Assembly (NCBI RefSeq): GCF_030407435.1
Contig: NZ_JASDDK010000002.1
Location: 1 to 64,000, forward strand
Origin: Winogradskyella bathintestinalis
GTDB lineage: Bacteria; Bacteroidota; Bacteroidia; Flavobacteriales; Flavobacteriaceae
Reading direction: 5' to 3'
Length of the DNA stretch: 64,000 nucleotides
Shown: in pieces, positions 47,451-56,628 of the stretch
Numbering within the stretch: position 1 is the first letter of the stretch
Layout of the letters: each line of letters begins with the position of its first letter
The notes under the pieces: model-generated
Seen by the model: only the letters and a program-made list of their open reading frames with translations
The model's database searches: none
Told to the model about the DNA's origin: nothing
Made by a program: the position numbers and the translations under genes

Positions 47451-47945
47451 AGAAGCGGCAAAAATATATCATTTTTCCTAAAAAATAACTTAAATAAAAC
47501 GCTCTTTTTTTCATTATAAATCAATACAATAGCCAACTATAGTTAAAGTAATGTTTTCCATTTAGTTCATTAAAAGCAAAAATCATCACCAACTTTTAGA
47601 ACATTTTTTGTAAAAAAATGAGAAATCAATCTATGTTTAAACGAGGATATGGATTTTTTATTTTTTGGAATATAAATGTTTTCTATGAATTGCAGTTTTT
47701 TGGTTATGAATCGTCACCATACCAATAAAAACGATTGATATAGTAGAGTAAAACATTAACTCACTATTCTGAGACGATTTCCCATTTCTACTCTACAGTT
47801 TTCTACTCTACAGCGTTAATCATAGATATATAAATTTTTGGTGTGCTGAGCTGAAAATAAGTTTCAACTCTAACACACCTTTTTATACATGTTTTACTTA
47901 AAATTTTTATTTCAATGCAAGACTTCTGAATTATATTTCTGAGAC
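47451..47945. other. Intergenic region, 495 bp, with short tandem repeat
   Basis: No gene is visible. TTTCTACTCTACAG occurs twice (47785-47798 and 47800-47813, 15-base period), and a reverse-complement core GTAGAGTA lies at 47743-47750. The rest is AT-rich and unstructured. Confidence 0.5.
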
Positions 47946-50399
47946 TTAAAGTTTCTTAGCATTTTGAACTTTCTGTTTAGTAAGCGCTAATTTCAACACG
48001 TCACTCATATCTTTTACATAGTGAAATGTTAACCCTTTTAAATATTCAGGTTTTATTTCTTCAATATCTCTTCGGTTATCTTCACAAAGTAAAATTTCTT
48101 TAATACGCGCACGTTTTGCAGCTAAGATTTTTTCTTTGATACCTCCTACCGGCAATACTTTACCACGTAAGGTGATCTCTCCTGTCATCGCTATACTCTT
48201 TTTCACTTTACGTTGCGTAAATAAAGAAACTAATGATGTTAACATGGTTACACCTGCACTAGGTCCGTCTTTTGGTGTGGCACCTTCTGGCACGTGGATA
48301 TGAACATTATATTTTTCGAACACTTCAGGGTTAATTCCAAATTCGTCTGCATTTGCTTTTATATATTCCATCGCAATAGTTGCAGACTCTTTCATCACCT
48401 TACCCAAATTTCCAGTAATCGATAACGTACCTTTTCCTTTAGACAAAATAGATTCTATAAACAGAATATCTCCGCCAACTCTCGTCCAAGCCAAACCTGT
48501 AACAACTCCAGCAACATCGTTATTCTCGTACTTATCACGTTCCATTCTAGGACTTCCTAATACTTCAATAACATCTTCATTAGAAATTTTAACATTGTAC
48601 TCTTCTTCCATGGCGATGTTCTTAGCTGCGTATCGCACCATTTTAGCAATTTGTTTTTCTAAACCTCTAACACCAGATTCGCGTGTGTAACCTTCTACGA
48701 TTTTTTCGAGTTGTGGTTTCGCTATTTTTAGATTAGAATTATCTAAACCATGCTCCTTTAATTGCTTTGGCAATAAGTGTCTTTTTGCAATTTCTACTTT
48801 CTCTTCTATAGTATAACCCGTTACATTTATGATCTCCATTCGATCTCTTAAAGCTGGCTGTATAGTATTTAAACTATTAGACGTAGCAATAAACATCACT
48901 TTAGACAGATCATAACCCATCTCTAGGAAATTATCGTAAAACTCATTATTTTGCTCAGGATCTAAGACTTCTAACATCGCAGAAGAAGGATCACCTTGAT
49001 TGCCTGTAGACAATTTATCTATCTCATCTAAAACAAATACAGGGTTAGACGTTTGCGCTTTCTTTAAACTTTGGATAATTCGACCTGGCATGGCACCAAT
49101 ATAAGTCTTTCTATGTCCTCTAATTTCAGCTTCATCTCGTAATCCACCTAATGAAATACGCACATATTCTCTACCCAATGCTTCGGCTACCGACTTTCCT
49201 AATGAGGTTTTACCTACACCAGGAGGGCCGTATAAACATAGAATCGGAGATTTCATATCATTTCTGAGTTTTAAAACCGCTAAATATTCAATGATTCGTT
49301 TTTTAACGTCTTCCAATCCAAAATGGTCACGGTCTAGAATTTTTTCTGCGCGCTTTAAATCGAATTTATCCTTACTAAATTCATTCCAAGGTAAATCTAA
49401 AAACAAGTCTAAATAATTACGTTGAATAGAATACTCAGCCACCTGAGGGTTCATTCGTTGCATTTTTGCCAACTCTTTATTGAAATGTTTCTCAACCTTT
49501 TCGTCCCATTTCTTATCCTTGGCGCGTGTTTTCATATCTTCGATTTCTTCACCCGAAGATACCCCGCCACCCAACTCTTCTTGAATGGTTTTCATTTGCT
49601 GATGCAAAAAATATTCACGTTGTTGTTGGTTCATATCGCTTTGAACCTTAGACTGAATATCATTCTTAAGCTCTAGCTTCTGATATTCCATGTTCATGTA
49701 CTTCAACGTTTGAAGTGCACGTTCCTTTAAATCATTAATCTTTAACAGCTCTTGCTTTTCCTCAACTTTAAGATTCATATTAGAGGACACAAAATTGATT
49801 AAAAAGGAATTGCTTTCAATATTCTTAATTGCAAAACTCGCTTCTGAAGGAATGTTTGGACTTTGCTTTATAATATCTAAAGACAAATCTTTTATGGAAT
49901 CTATAATCGCTTTAAATTCTTGATTATCTGGTGCTGGTTTCGCTTCAGCAATATCAGAAATAGTTGCTGTTAAATACGGTTTTTCTGAAACGACTTCATT
50001 AATTACAAATCGTTTTTTACCTTGAATAATAACGGTAGTATTACCATCTGGCATTTTTAGCACTTTTAATATGCGTGCCACCGTCCCTGTTTTATAAATA
50101 TCCTTCGCTGAAGGATTTTCTACCGATTCATCCTTTTGCGAAACCACACCAATTACTTTTCCGCCTTTATTAGCATCATTAATCAGTTTTATCGAGGTAT
50201 CACGTCCAGCAGTAATTGGAATTACAACTCCAGGAAACAAAACCGTGTTTCGCAAGGGCAAAATTGGTAAAGATTCTGGTAAAGATTCGTTATTAATTGC
50301 TTCTTCATCTTCAGGCGTCATCAATGGAATTAACTCTGAATTCTCATCGAAATCCTGAAATGACAGATTGTCTAAATTTAAAAAATTTGATTTTCCCAT
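47946..50399 (-). CDS. lon: Lon protease (endopeptidase La)
   Basis: The 817-residue ATP-dependent protease degrades misfolded and some regulatory proteins in the cytoplasm. It has the LON substrate domain (about 40-235; [17 protein letters not shown]), a coiled middle, the AAA+ module with [13 protein letters not shown] (Walker A) and [10 protein letters not shown] (Walker B), and the protease domain with Ser in [10 protein letters not shown] and Lys in [14 protein letters not shown]. The extra acidic N-terminus is usual in Flavobacteriia. TAACTTTG at 50513-50520 (minus) is a possible -7 element. Single gene. Confidence 0.97.
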   Translation of the reverse strand: MGKSNFLNLDNLSFQDFDENSELIPLMTPEDEEAINNESLPESLPILPLRNTVLFPGVVIPITAGRDTSIKLINDANKGGKVIGVVSQKDESVENPSAKDIYKTGTVARILKVLKMPDGNTTVIIQGKKRFVINEVVSEKPYLTATISDIAEAKPAPDNQEFKAIIDSIKDLSLDIIKQSPNIPSEASFAIKNIESNSFLINFVSSNMNLKVEEKQELLKINDLKERALQTLKYMNMEYQKLELKNDIQSKVQSDMNQQQREYFLHQQMKTIQEELGGGVSSGEEIEDMKTRAKDKKWDEKVEKHFNKELAKMQRMNPQVAEYSIQRNYLDLFLDLPWNEFSKDKFDLKRAEKILDRDHFGLEDVKKRIIEYLAVLKLRNDMKSPILCLYGPPGVGKTSLGKSVAEALGREYVRISLGGLRDEAEIRGHRKTYIGAMPGRIIQSLKKAQTSNPVFVLDEIDKLSTGNQGDPSSAMLEVLDPEQNNEFYDNFLEMGYDLSKVMFIATSNSLNTIQPALRDRMEIINVTGYTIEEKVEIAKRHLLPKQLKEHGLDNSNLKIAKPQLEKIVEGYTRESGVRGLEKQIAKMVRYAAKNIAMEEEYNVKISNEDVIEVLGSPRMERDKYENNDVAGVVTGLAWTRVGGDILFIESILSKGKGTLSITGNLGKVMKESATIAMEYIKANADEFGINPEVFEKYNVHIHVPEGATPKDGPSAGVTMLTSLVSLFTQRKVKKSIAMTGEITLRGKVLPVGGIKEKILAAKRARIKEILLCEDNRRDIEEIKPEYLKGLTFHYVKDMSDVLKLALTKQKVQNAKKL

Positions 50400-50628
50400 A
50401 TATATTTTCGAGCCATTCTGTCATTAATAAATGCAGAACAACATTAGTTTAAATGTATTAAAAATTAACTTTATACTGAACATCAACGTTTTATAAGATA
50501 TTCAAAGTTATTCACACTATTTTAATTTCAATTGTTATGCCATTATCTTTAGGACATCATTAATTTTTTTATTGAAAACTGTAACAATTTAAAATTTATA
50601 CGCTCTATACTTTAAAGCAATTGTTTTT

Positions 50629-51177
50629 TTGTCATCAACCAATCAAGATATCGAACAGTTAATATTGCTTTGTAGTTCTGGTAACCAGCGTGCACAATTA
50701 GAGGTTTACAACAGATACAGCAAAGCCATGTATAATACAGCCATTAGAATTGTAAAAGATTCTTATAAGGCTGAGGATATTATGCAAGAGTCTTTTTTAA
50801 CGGCTTTTACAAAACTAAACACCTTAGAAGATAGACATTTGTTTGGAGCGTGGTTAAAACGAATTGTTATAAATAATAGCATTGGGCACTACAATAAAAC
50901 AGTAAAACAAAATCTAGTGCCTTTAGACACGGTTATTTATAAAGTTGAAGAAGATGATGGCATTACCGACTGTGAACAATTTAATGCTAAAATGAAGCAA
51001 GTTTTATACGTTATGAAATCTTTAAAACCCAACTACCATTTGAGTTTAACTTTGCATTTAATTGAAGGTTATGATTACGAAGAAATTTGTGAAATTATGA
51101 ATATCTCTTATGCCAACTGCCGAACGTTGATATCGAGGGCTAAAGAAAGTTTGCGCAAGAAATTAGTTTTGAATTAA
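50629..51177 (+). CDS. ECF RNA polymerase sigma factor with TTG start
   Basis: The 182-residue protein has region 2 (about 20-90; YNRYSKAMYNTAIRIVKDSY, AEDIMQESFLTAFTKLN) and region 4 (about 120-178; YHLSLTLHLIEGYDYEEICE, SYANCRTLISRAKESLRKK). The only start before region 2 is the TTG at 50629; the next Met is inside the domain at residue 33. Two bases separate it from the putative anti-sigma gene, and DUF4097 and GIN proteins follow, so it probably controls this operon in response to envelope state. Confidence 0.9.
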   Translation: MSSTNQDIEQLILLCSSGNQRAQLEVYNRYSKAMYNTAIRIVKDSYKAEDIMQESFLTAFTKLNTLEDRHLFGAWLKRIVINNSIGHYNKTVKQNLVPLDTVIYKVEEDDGITDCEQFNAKMKQVLYVMKSLKPNYHLSLTLHLIEGYDYEEICEIMNISYANCRTLISRAKESLRKKLVLN

Positions 51178-51179
51178 AT

Positions 51180-51743
51180 ATGAATAAAGATAAATTTGAT
51201 CATTTATTTGATGATTTGAAAGATCAGTTTGATACTGAAACTCTTCAAGAACATCATGAACAACGGTTCTTACAAAAGTTGAACGAAGTCGATATGGCTT
51301 CAAACGGTGTAATAAGGCAATCGCCGTTTAATTGGAAACCCTTATTAGCAGTTGCTGCTGCCATAATAATATGCATAAGTGTTTTTACAACCTTGCAATA
51401 TCAGCCTGAAACCTTAGATCTCGCAAGCATCTCCCCAGAAATGTCTGAAACTCAAGATTTTTTTACCGTAACTATTGAAAATGAATTAAAAAAACTAAAC
51501 AAGGAACGTTCGCCTTTAACGGAACAGATTATTTCTGATGCTTTGGAACAAATAGGAATTTTAGAAACTGATTACAAAAAATTAAAATCAGCGTTAACCG
51601 AAAGTGGAAAAAACCAACGTGTTATTTATGCGATGATTTCAAATTTTCAGAATAGAATTGATATTTTAAATACCGTTCTAGAACAAATAGAAGTTGTAAA
51701 ACAAATTAAAATTAACGAAAATGAAACTAAATTTACAATATAG
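51180..51743 (+). CDS. Putative membrane anti-sigma factor
   Basis: The 187-residue protein has a soluble N-terminus (1-55, rich in acidic residues; HHEQRFLQKLNEVDMA), one membrane helix (about 58-75; LLAVAAAIIICISVFTTL) and a helical periplasmic part (about 95-180, coiled-coil-like, NELKKLNKERSPLTEQIISD). That topology and its position directly after an ECF sigma gene indicate an anti-sigma role, although no zinc (ZAS) motif is present. Its last 23 bases overlap the next gene. Confidence 0.8.
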   Translation: MNKDKFDHLFDDLKDQFDTETLQEHHEQRFLQKLNEVDMASNGVIRQSPFNWKPLLAVAAAIIICISVFTTLQYQPETLDLASISPEMSETQDFFTVTIENELKKLNKERSPLTEQIISDALEQIGILETDYKKLKSALTESGKNQRVIYAMISNFQNRIDILNTVLEQIEVVKQIKINENETKFTI

Positions 51744-52809
51744 AATTGCATTGCTATTTTTACTCATTCCGGTTATTTCACTAGCCAATGTAGGTAAAAC
51801 CCTAATTAAAACAACCGAAGAAAAACGTATTAAAAAAATGTTTAACGTAGCACCTGATGTGACATTAAATGTGAATAACAGCTATGGTAGTGTGGACGTA
51901 ATTACGTGGGAAAACAACCGCATTGAATTCGATATCCTGATTAAAGTTACAGGAAATGATTCTGAAAAAATACAAGATAAATTGGATGAAATAACTGTTG
52001 TATTTTCGGCATCTACCGATGTTATTACGGCAATTACTAAAATAAGAGAAACTAAAAGCAGTTGGTGGATCTGGGGAAAAAACAACAACTTACAGCTCAA
52101 TATTAAGTATGTGATTAAAATGCCAATTTCTGGAAACGTAGATTTAACTCAAGATTATGGCTCTATTAATTTAGACCGTTTGGATGGTGTGGCAAAAATT
52201 AGTTGTGATTACGGCAAAATAACCACAAAGGAATTGATGGCAGATCACAATGATATACGATTCGATTATAGCTCTAACTGTTATTTCGAATACATTAAAA
52301 GTGGTAAAATCACAGCGGATTACAGCGGATTCACTGTAGCGAAAACAAAAGATTTAAATATAAAAGCAGACTACACCAAATCTATTGTTGAAGTGGCAGA
52401 AAACGTATCCTATAATTGTGATTATGGCTCTTTAAAAATAGATAATATCAATAATTTTTCTGGCAATGGAGATTACTTAGCTTTACGATTAGGTAACGTT
52501 TTTAAAAACGTAGAACTGAAAGCGAATTATGGTTCTGTAAAAATTGATCGCATGGCTTCAAAAGCAAATAATATTGATATTAATGCTGATTTCACAGGAA
52601 TAACTATCGGACATGATTCAGCCTATAATTTTGACTTCAACATAGCATTAGAATACGCTTCGTTAAGAGAGTCTGATGGTTTCAATTTTACGAATAAGGA
52701 AATTGATCATACAGAGAAAAAATACGAAGGTTACCATGGATCGAAGAATTCAGGTAATTTGATTAAAATCAACTCTGAATATGGCAGTGTAACGTTTAAG
52801 AAGAACTAG
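51721..52809 (+). CDS. DUF4097-type beta-helix-like secreted protein
   Basis: The 362-residue protein has a signal peptide (to about SLANVG, residue 24) and repeated short strands of the pattern NYGSVKI / DYGSINL / DYGSLKI / EYGSVTF spaced about 20-40 residues, characteristic of DUF4097 right-handed beta-helix-like folds. It should lie in the periplasm or outer membrane. Such proteins are often co-encoded with sigma/anti-sigma pairs and GIN proteins, but their molecular role is unknown. It overlaps the anti-sigma gene by 23 bases, so is translationally linked. Confidence 0.82.
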   Translation: MKLNLQYRIALLFLLIPVISLANVGKTLIKTTEEKRIKKMFNVAPDVTLNVNNSYGSVDVITWENNRIEFDILIKVTGNDSEKIQDKLDEITVVFSASTDVITAITKIRETKSSWWIWGKNNNLQLNIKYVIKMPISGNVDLTQDYGSINLDRLDGVAKISCDYGKITTKELMADHNDIRFDYSSNCYFEYIKSGKITADYSGFTVAKTKDLNIKADYTKSIVEVAENVSYNCDYGSLKIDNINNFSGNGDYLALRLGNVFKNVELKANYGSVKIDRMASKANNIDINADFTGITIGHDSAYNFDFNIALEYASLRESDGFNFTNKEIDHTEKKYEGYHGSKNSGNLIKINSEYGSVTFKKN

Positions 52810-52870
52810 GTTTCAGTCGCAGTACCAGATTATACAGAAAATATAAAATCAATTAAAAAAGCAAGCAATT

Positions 52871-53596
52871 ATGAATTTATTTAAATCAATAACAGTATTA
52901 GCATTTCTATTAAGCACAATCGTATCTTGTGCCCAATGGGGGAACGGAAGAAAAATTAAAGGAGATCAAAACATCACCACAGTCACTAGAACTACAAGTG
53001 GGTATGATGGAATTAAAGTCGCCGGATCAATGGATTTTCAATTAGTAAAAGGATCGGAAGGCGAGATTAAGATTAAAGGTGATGCCAATCTTATGGAGTA
53101 TATTATTGTTGAAGTTAAAAAGAATCAACTTTTTGTTCAAATAAAAGATGGTTATAATTTAAGGCCAAGTCGAACTATCAAAGTCACAATTCCTTATGAA
53201 TCTATCAGCTCAGTTTCACTAGCGGGATCCGGTGACGTAGAAAATAGTGGGGTCATAGAAGCAGATGATTTTAAGGTATCCTTATCTGGCTCCGGTGATA
53301 TAAATTTAAACATCAGTACACAATCTACTGAAAGTAGTATCGCTGGCTCAGAAGATATTGAATTAGATGGTTCCACAAATAGCTTAACCGTAAAAATTGC
53401 AGGTTCTGGAGATTTTGATGGTAAGGAATTGAAAAGCAGCGATGTTACAGCGAAAATAACTGGTTCTGGTTCTGCAAATGTAGTTTGCAATGGAGAACTC
53501 ATCGCAAGAATCACAGGTTCGGGTGATGTTAATTATTCTGGTAAACCAACAAATAAAGACACTAAGATAACAGGTTCTGGCAGTGTTAGTAATTAA
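52871..53596 (+). CDS. GIN-domain (DUF2807) lipoprotein
   Basis: The 241-residue protein has a lipoprotein signal (STIVSC, Cys20) and a GIN/DUF2807 domain from about 45 to 238 made of short repeats such as SLAGSGDVEN, SLSGSGDINL, KIAGSGDFDG, RITGSGDVNY, which build a right-handed beta-helix. It is probably anchored to the outer-membrane periplasmic face. It is the last gene of the sigma-anti-sigma operon. Its structure resembles that of DUF4097, suggesting two related envelope sensors or effectors in one unit. Confidence 0.9.
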   Translation: MNLFKSITVLAFLLSTIVSCAQWGNGRKIKGDQNITTVTRTTSGYDGIKVAGSMDFQLVKGSEGEIKIKGDANLMEYIIVEVKKNQLFVQIKDGYNLRPSRTIKVTIPYESISSVSLAGSGDVENSGVIEADDFKVSLSGSGDINLNISTQSTESSIAGSEDIELDGSTNSLTVKIAGSGDFDGKELKSSDVTAKITGSGSANVVCNGELIARITGSGDVNYSGKPTNKDTKITGSGSVSN

Positions 53597-53651
53597 TATA
53601 ACTTAGAGTAGAAGTTTACTTTTAGTACTATTAAAATGTTACGCTTTACTT

Positions 53652-54188
53652 TTACCGTTTTGAATTGATATAATTAATAAATTCCTTGGCATCAAAAACT
53701 TTAATTGCACTAGTGTAGGCTATATCGTCATTTATTTCCAACGCTTTTGGTAACAGTTCTCGTGGTCCATAATCCCAATTTACATTATTAATTACATTCG
53801 AAATTATTTTGTAATTACCATTAAGAGTGATACCTGAAAAACTCACCTCTTGTTTCGGAATTTTAGTATTTCGGTTTTCTAAATATTCTTCCGGCCCATA
53901 ATATTCTTCGGTTATTAAGTAGTTTGATAACGATGGATTTATAAAATAAGTAGGTTCCGTAAAATTGAATCTAATTACACTATCATTTGCCAACACTAGT
54001 CGATGTTCTCCTTTACTGATATTAAGATTAACTGTATGCATTGAAGGCACATCGACGTTAAGCGAATCCATAGACATTTCTATGATCATATTCGTTGGGT
54101 TATCAATAACTAAATTAATGGTATTACCATCTCCGCACGAGGAGAAAAATAGAAACGGTAAAATTGAAAACCACAATAATGGCCTCAT
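53652..54188 (-). CDS. Lipoprotein of unknown function
   Basis: The 178-residue protein starts MRPLLWFSILPFLFFSSC (lipobox Cys18) and has a mainly beta mature part (INLVIDNPTNMIIEMSMDSL, GEHRLVLANDS). A Tyr/Glu-rich loop (YYGPEEYLEN) lies mid-chain. It ends 55 bases from the GIN gene (convergent) and lies 22 bases after the MFS gene on the same strand, so may be co-transcribed with it. I recognise no family. Confidence 0.65.
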   Translation of the reverse strand: MRPLLWFSILPFLFFSSCGDGNTINLVIDNPTNMIIEMSMDSLNVDVPSMHTVNLNISKGEHRLVLANDSVIRFNFTEPTYFINPSLSNYLITEEYYGPEEYLENRNTKIPKQEVSFSGITLNGNYKIISNVINNVNWDYGPRELLPKALEINDDIAYTSAIKVFDAKEFINYINSKR

Positions 54189-54209
54189 TAAGAATATAAA
54201 TTAATATTT

Positions 54210-55568
54210 TTATACTGACGTGCTTTTTTCTATTTCGGTGCTTGGTACTCTAAATAAAAGTAAAATCCCAGCGATGAAAAAGATGACTAAAAACAATATA
54301 GCATTTCGCATACTTCCTGTAACCTGATCTATAGTAGCAAAAATTATCATTCCTATAACAATTCCTATTTTTTCTGCGACATCGTAAAAACTAAAATATG
54401 AAGTCGTATCTTCTGTTTTTGGCAAAAATTTAGAATACGTTGATCTGGCTAAAGATTGTACACCTCCCATTACCAAACCTACAAAACTTGCAGCAATATA
54501 AAACTGAAGTGGTGTCTCCATAAAATATGCATAAAAGCATAATGACATCCAAAAGAAATTTATAACAATGAGTGTCCTAATATTTCCAAATTTTAGGGAC
54601 GCTCGTGACGTTAGAAATGCACCTAATATGGCCACTAATTGAATAACTAATATACTTACAATTAAGCCTTGTGTTTTAGCATCAGAATCACCCCAAGCAA
54701 TTTCTTCTTCTCCAAAATATACAGCGACTAACATAATAGTTTGTACAGCCATACTGAATACAAAAAAAGCCACTAAGTAACGTTTTAATCGTAGATTTTG
54801 TTTCAATTGAAGCCAAACTTGTTTCAATTCTTTTAAACCATTTAAGATAACATCTTTAGAAACCTTATCTCCACTTGAAACGCCTTTAGGAAGTATATAA
54901 AATGTGTACTGGCTAAAAAGAATCCACCATAATCCTACCATAACAAACGAATATCTCATACCTACTTGAGCAGCGGTTTCAATAATTTCTCCATTTTCAT
55001 TTAGGTTATCGGATATATAAAATACATCAGGATACATTACCATGGCGAGGTTAATTACTAAAAGAATAACACTTCCAAAATATCCCATACTAAACCCTTT
55101 AGCACTAATAGTATCTTGTTGCTCCGGATAAGCAATGTCTGGCAAGTACGAATTATAAAACACTAAACTTCCCCAATAACCAATCAATCCCATAAAATAA
55201 AATAAGAGGCTAATATGTATACTTTCTAAGCTAAACCAGTACAAGCCAATACAACCGAGACCTCCGATATAACAAAAGAATTTCATGAATTTCTTTTTAT
55301 TACCGACGTAATCGGCAATTCCCGATAAAATAGGTGAGGTAAAAGCAACAACTAAAAATGTGAAGGCCGTCACATAGGTAATTAATGCTGTACTTTTAAA
55401 AACTAAACCAAAAGCAGGCACAGTTTTTTCAACGGTTCCTAAAAATAATGCAGAATAAAAAATAGGAAATATAGAGGATGCAATGGTTAAGGTATATACG
55501 GAATTTGCCCAATCGTAAAATGCCCATGCATTAAGAAGTTTTTTACTTCCTTTTTTCAATTCGCTCAT
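54210..55568 (-). CDS. MFS transporter, UMF1 (Atg22-like) family
   Basis: The 452-residue protein has about 12 membrane helices and opens with the UMF1 signature NAWAFYDWANSVYTLTIASS. Conserved MFS loops include SGIADYVGNKKKFMKFF after helix 2 and ARSTYSKFLPKTEDTTSYFS in the second half. It is an inner-membrane transporter; Atg22 relatives export amino acids from the yeast vacuole, but the bacterial substrate is unknown. A lipoprotein gene follows at 22 bases. Confidence 0.88.
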   Translation of the reverse strand: MSELKKGSKKLLNAWAFYDWANSVYTLTIASSIFPIFYSALFLGTVEKTVPAFGLVFKSTALITYVTAFTFLVVAFTSPILSGIADYVGNKKKFMKFFCYIGGLGCIGLYWFSLESIHISLLFYFMGLIGYWGSLVFYNSYLPDIAYPEQQDTISAKGFSMGYFGSVILLVINLAMVMYPDVFYISDNLNENGEIIETAAQVGMRYSFVMVGLWWILFSQYTFYILPKGVSSGDKVSKDVILNGLKELKQVWLQLKQNLRLKRYLVAFFVFSMAVQTIMLVAVYFGEEEIAWGDSDAKTQGLIVSILVIQLVAILGAFLTSRASLKFGNIRTLIVINFFWMSLCFYAYFMETPLQFYIAASFVGLVMGGVQSLARSTYSKFLPKTEDTTSYFSFYDVAEKIGIVIGMIIFATIDQVTGSMRNAILFLVIFFIAGILLLFRVPSTEIEKSTSV

Positions 55569-55649
55569 AAATAAATTTGTTTCCTATAATAATGAGACCC
55601 CAATTTTCATCGGGGCTATTAAATCATTTTTCTTTAAAATAATTTTGTA

Positions 55650-55690
55650 AAAAAAGCTGCTCATCCCGACATTTCAGGAGAGCAGCTTCT
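55650..55690 (-). terminator. Terminator of the M48 gene
   Basis: AAGCTGCTC (55654-55662) pairs with GAGCAGCTT (55680-55688). On the minus strand it is followed by a seven-T run. Confidence 0.8.
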
Positions 55691-55719
55691 AAAGTAATCA
55701 AATATTTATAAATTCAAAA

Positions 55720-56547
55720 CTAATTAATAGGTCTGAAATTAGTAACGCCATATTTTTTTGCTTCAGCCTTAGCTTGTGGCGCTAAAGCTTGTAAATTCTG
55801 AATTCTCGAATCATTACTTGGATGCGTACTTAAAAATTCTGGTTGTGACTGACCACCACTATTTGCTTTCATACGTTTCCATAGTTCTGCTGCTTCAGTA
55901 GGATTGTAACCCGCAATTGACATTAGATAAAGACCTATTTTATCTGCTTCTGTTTCATGACTTCTACTAAATGGTAACATCCCTGCCACATTAGATACCA
56001 CACCATAAGATTGATTAAAAATACCTAAAGCTTGTTCATCACTAGACAATGCCACATTACCAGCAACTGCTAAACCTTGCTGTATATACGCAGCACTCAT
56101 ACGCTGCTGACCATGATTAGCCAATGCATGTGCCACCTCATGTCCCATAATCGCTGCCACACCCGTTTCATTGGCTGCAATTGGTAAAATACCCGTATAA
56201 AATGCAATTTTACCACCTGGCATACACCAAGCATTCACTTGCTCGGATTGAATTAAGGTATATTCCCATTTATAATCATCTAAATATCCCTGAAAACCAT
56301 TCGCATTTAAATATCGTTCGGCCGCCACGGCAATACGTTGACCGACACGAGTAATCATCTGAGCATCTTTTGTTCCAGTAATTACTTTATTCTCTGTAAG
56401 TACTTGATTATATTGGGCAAAAGCAGATGGAAATAATTGATCATTACTTACAAATGCTAAAGTTTTCTTCTTTGTGAAAGGATTTGTTGCACATGAATAT
56501 ACAACTGCAATAATCACTAAACTTAATATTGTTTTATTAAATTTCAT
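55720..56547 (-). CDS. M48-family zinc metallopeptidase lipoprotein
   Basis: The 275-residue protein has a lipobox (VVYSC, Cys19), the zinc site GHEVAHALANHG (about 132-143), and the downstream Glu ligand in SRSHETEADKIGLYLM. Its closest well-known type is the LoiP/BepA class of extracytoplasmic M48 proteases that police outer-membrane proteins. A final FLSTHPSNDSRIQNL segment is the usual M48 end. Single gene with its own terminator. Confidence 0.93.
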   Translation of the reverse strand: MKFNKTILSLVIIAVVYSCATNPFTKKKTLAFVSNDQLFPSAFAQYNQVLTENKVITGTKDAQMITRVGQRIAVAAERYLNANGFQGYLDDYKWEYTLIQSEQVNAWCMPGGKIAFYTGILPIAANETGVAAIMGHEVAHALANHGQQRMSAAYIQQGLAVAGNVALSSDEQALGIFNQSYGVVSNVAGMLPFSRSHETEADKIGLYLMSIAGYNPTEAAELWKRMKANSGGQSQPEFLSTHPSNDSRIQNLQALAPQAKAEAKKYGVTNFRPIN

Positions 56548-56628
56548 AGCTAATAATTTTTATTTAAAGTTATTAAAAATACAAAAATCAATTTGCAATT
56601 CTAAGACACTAAAATAATCAATAGGTCA

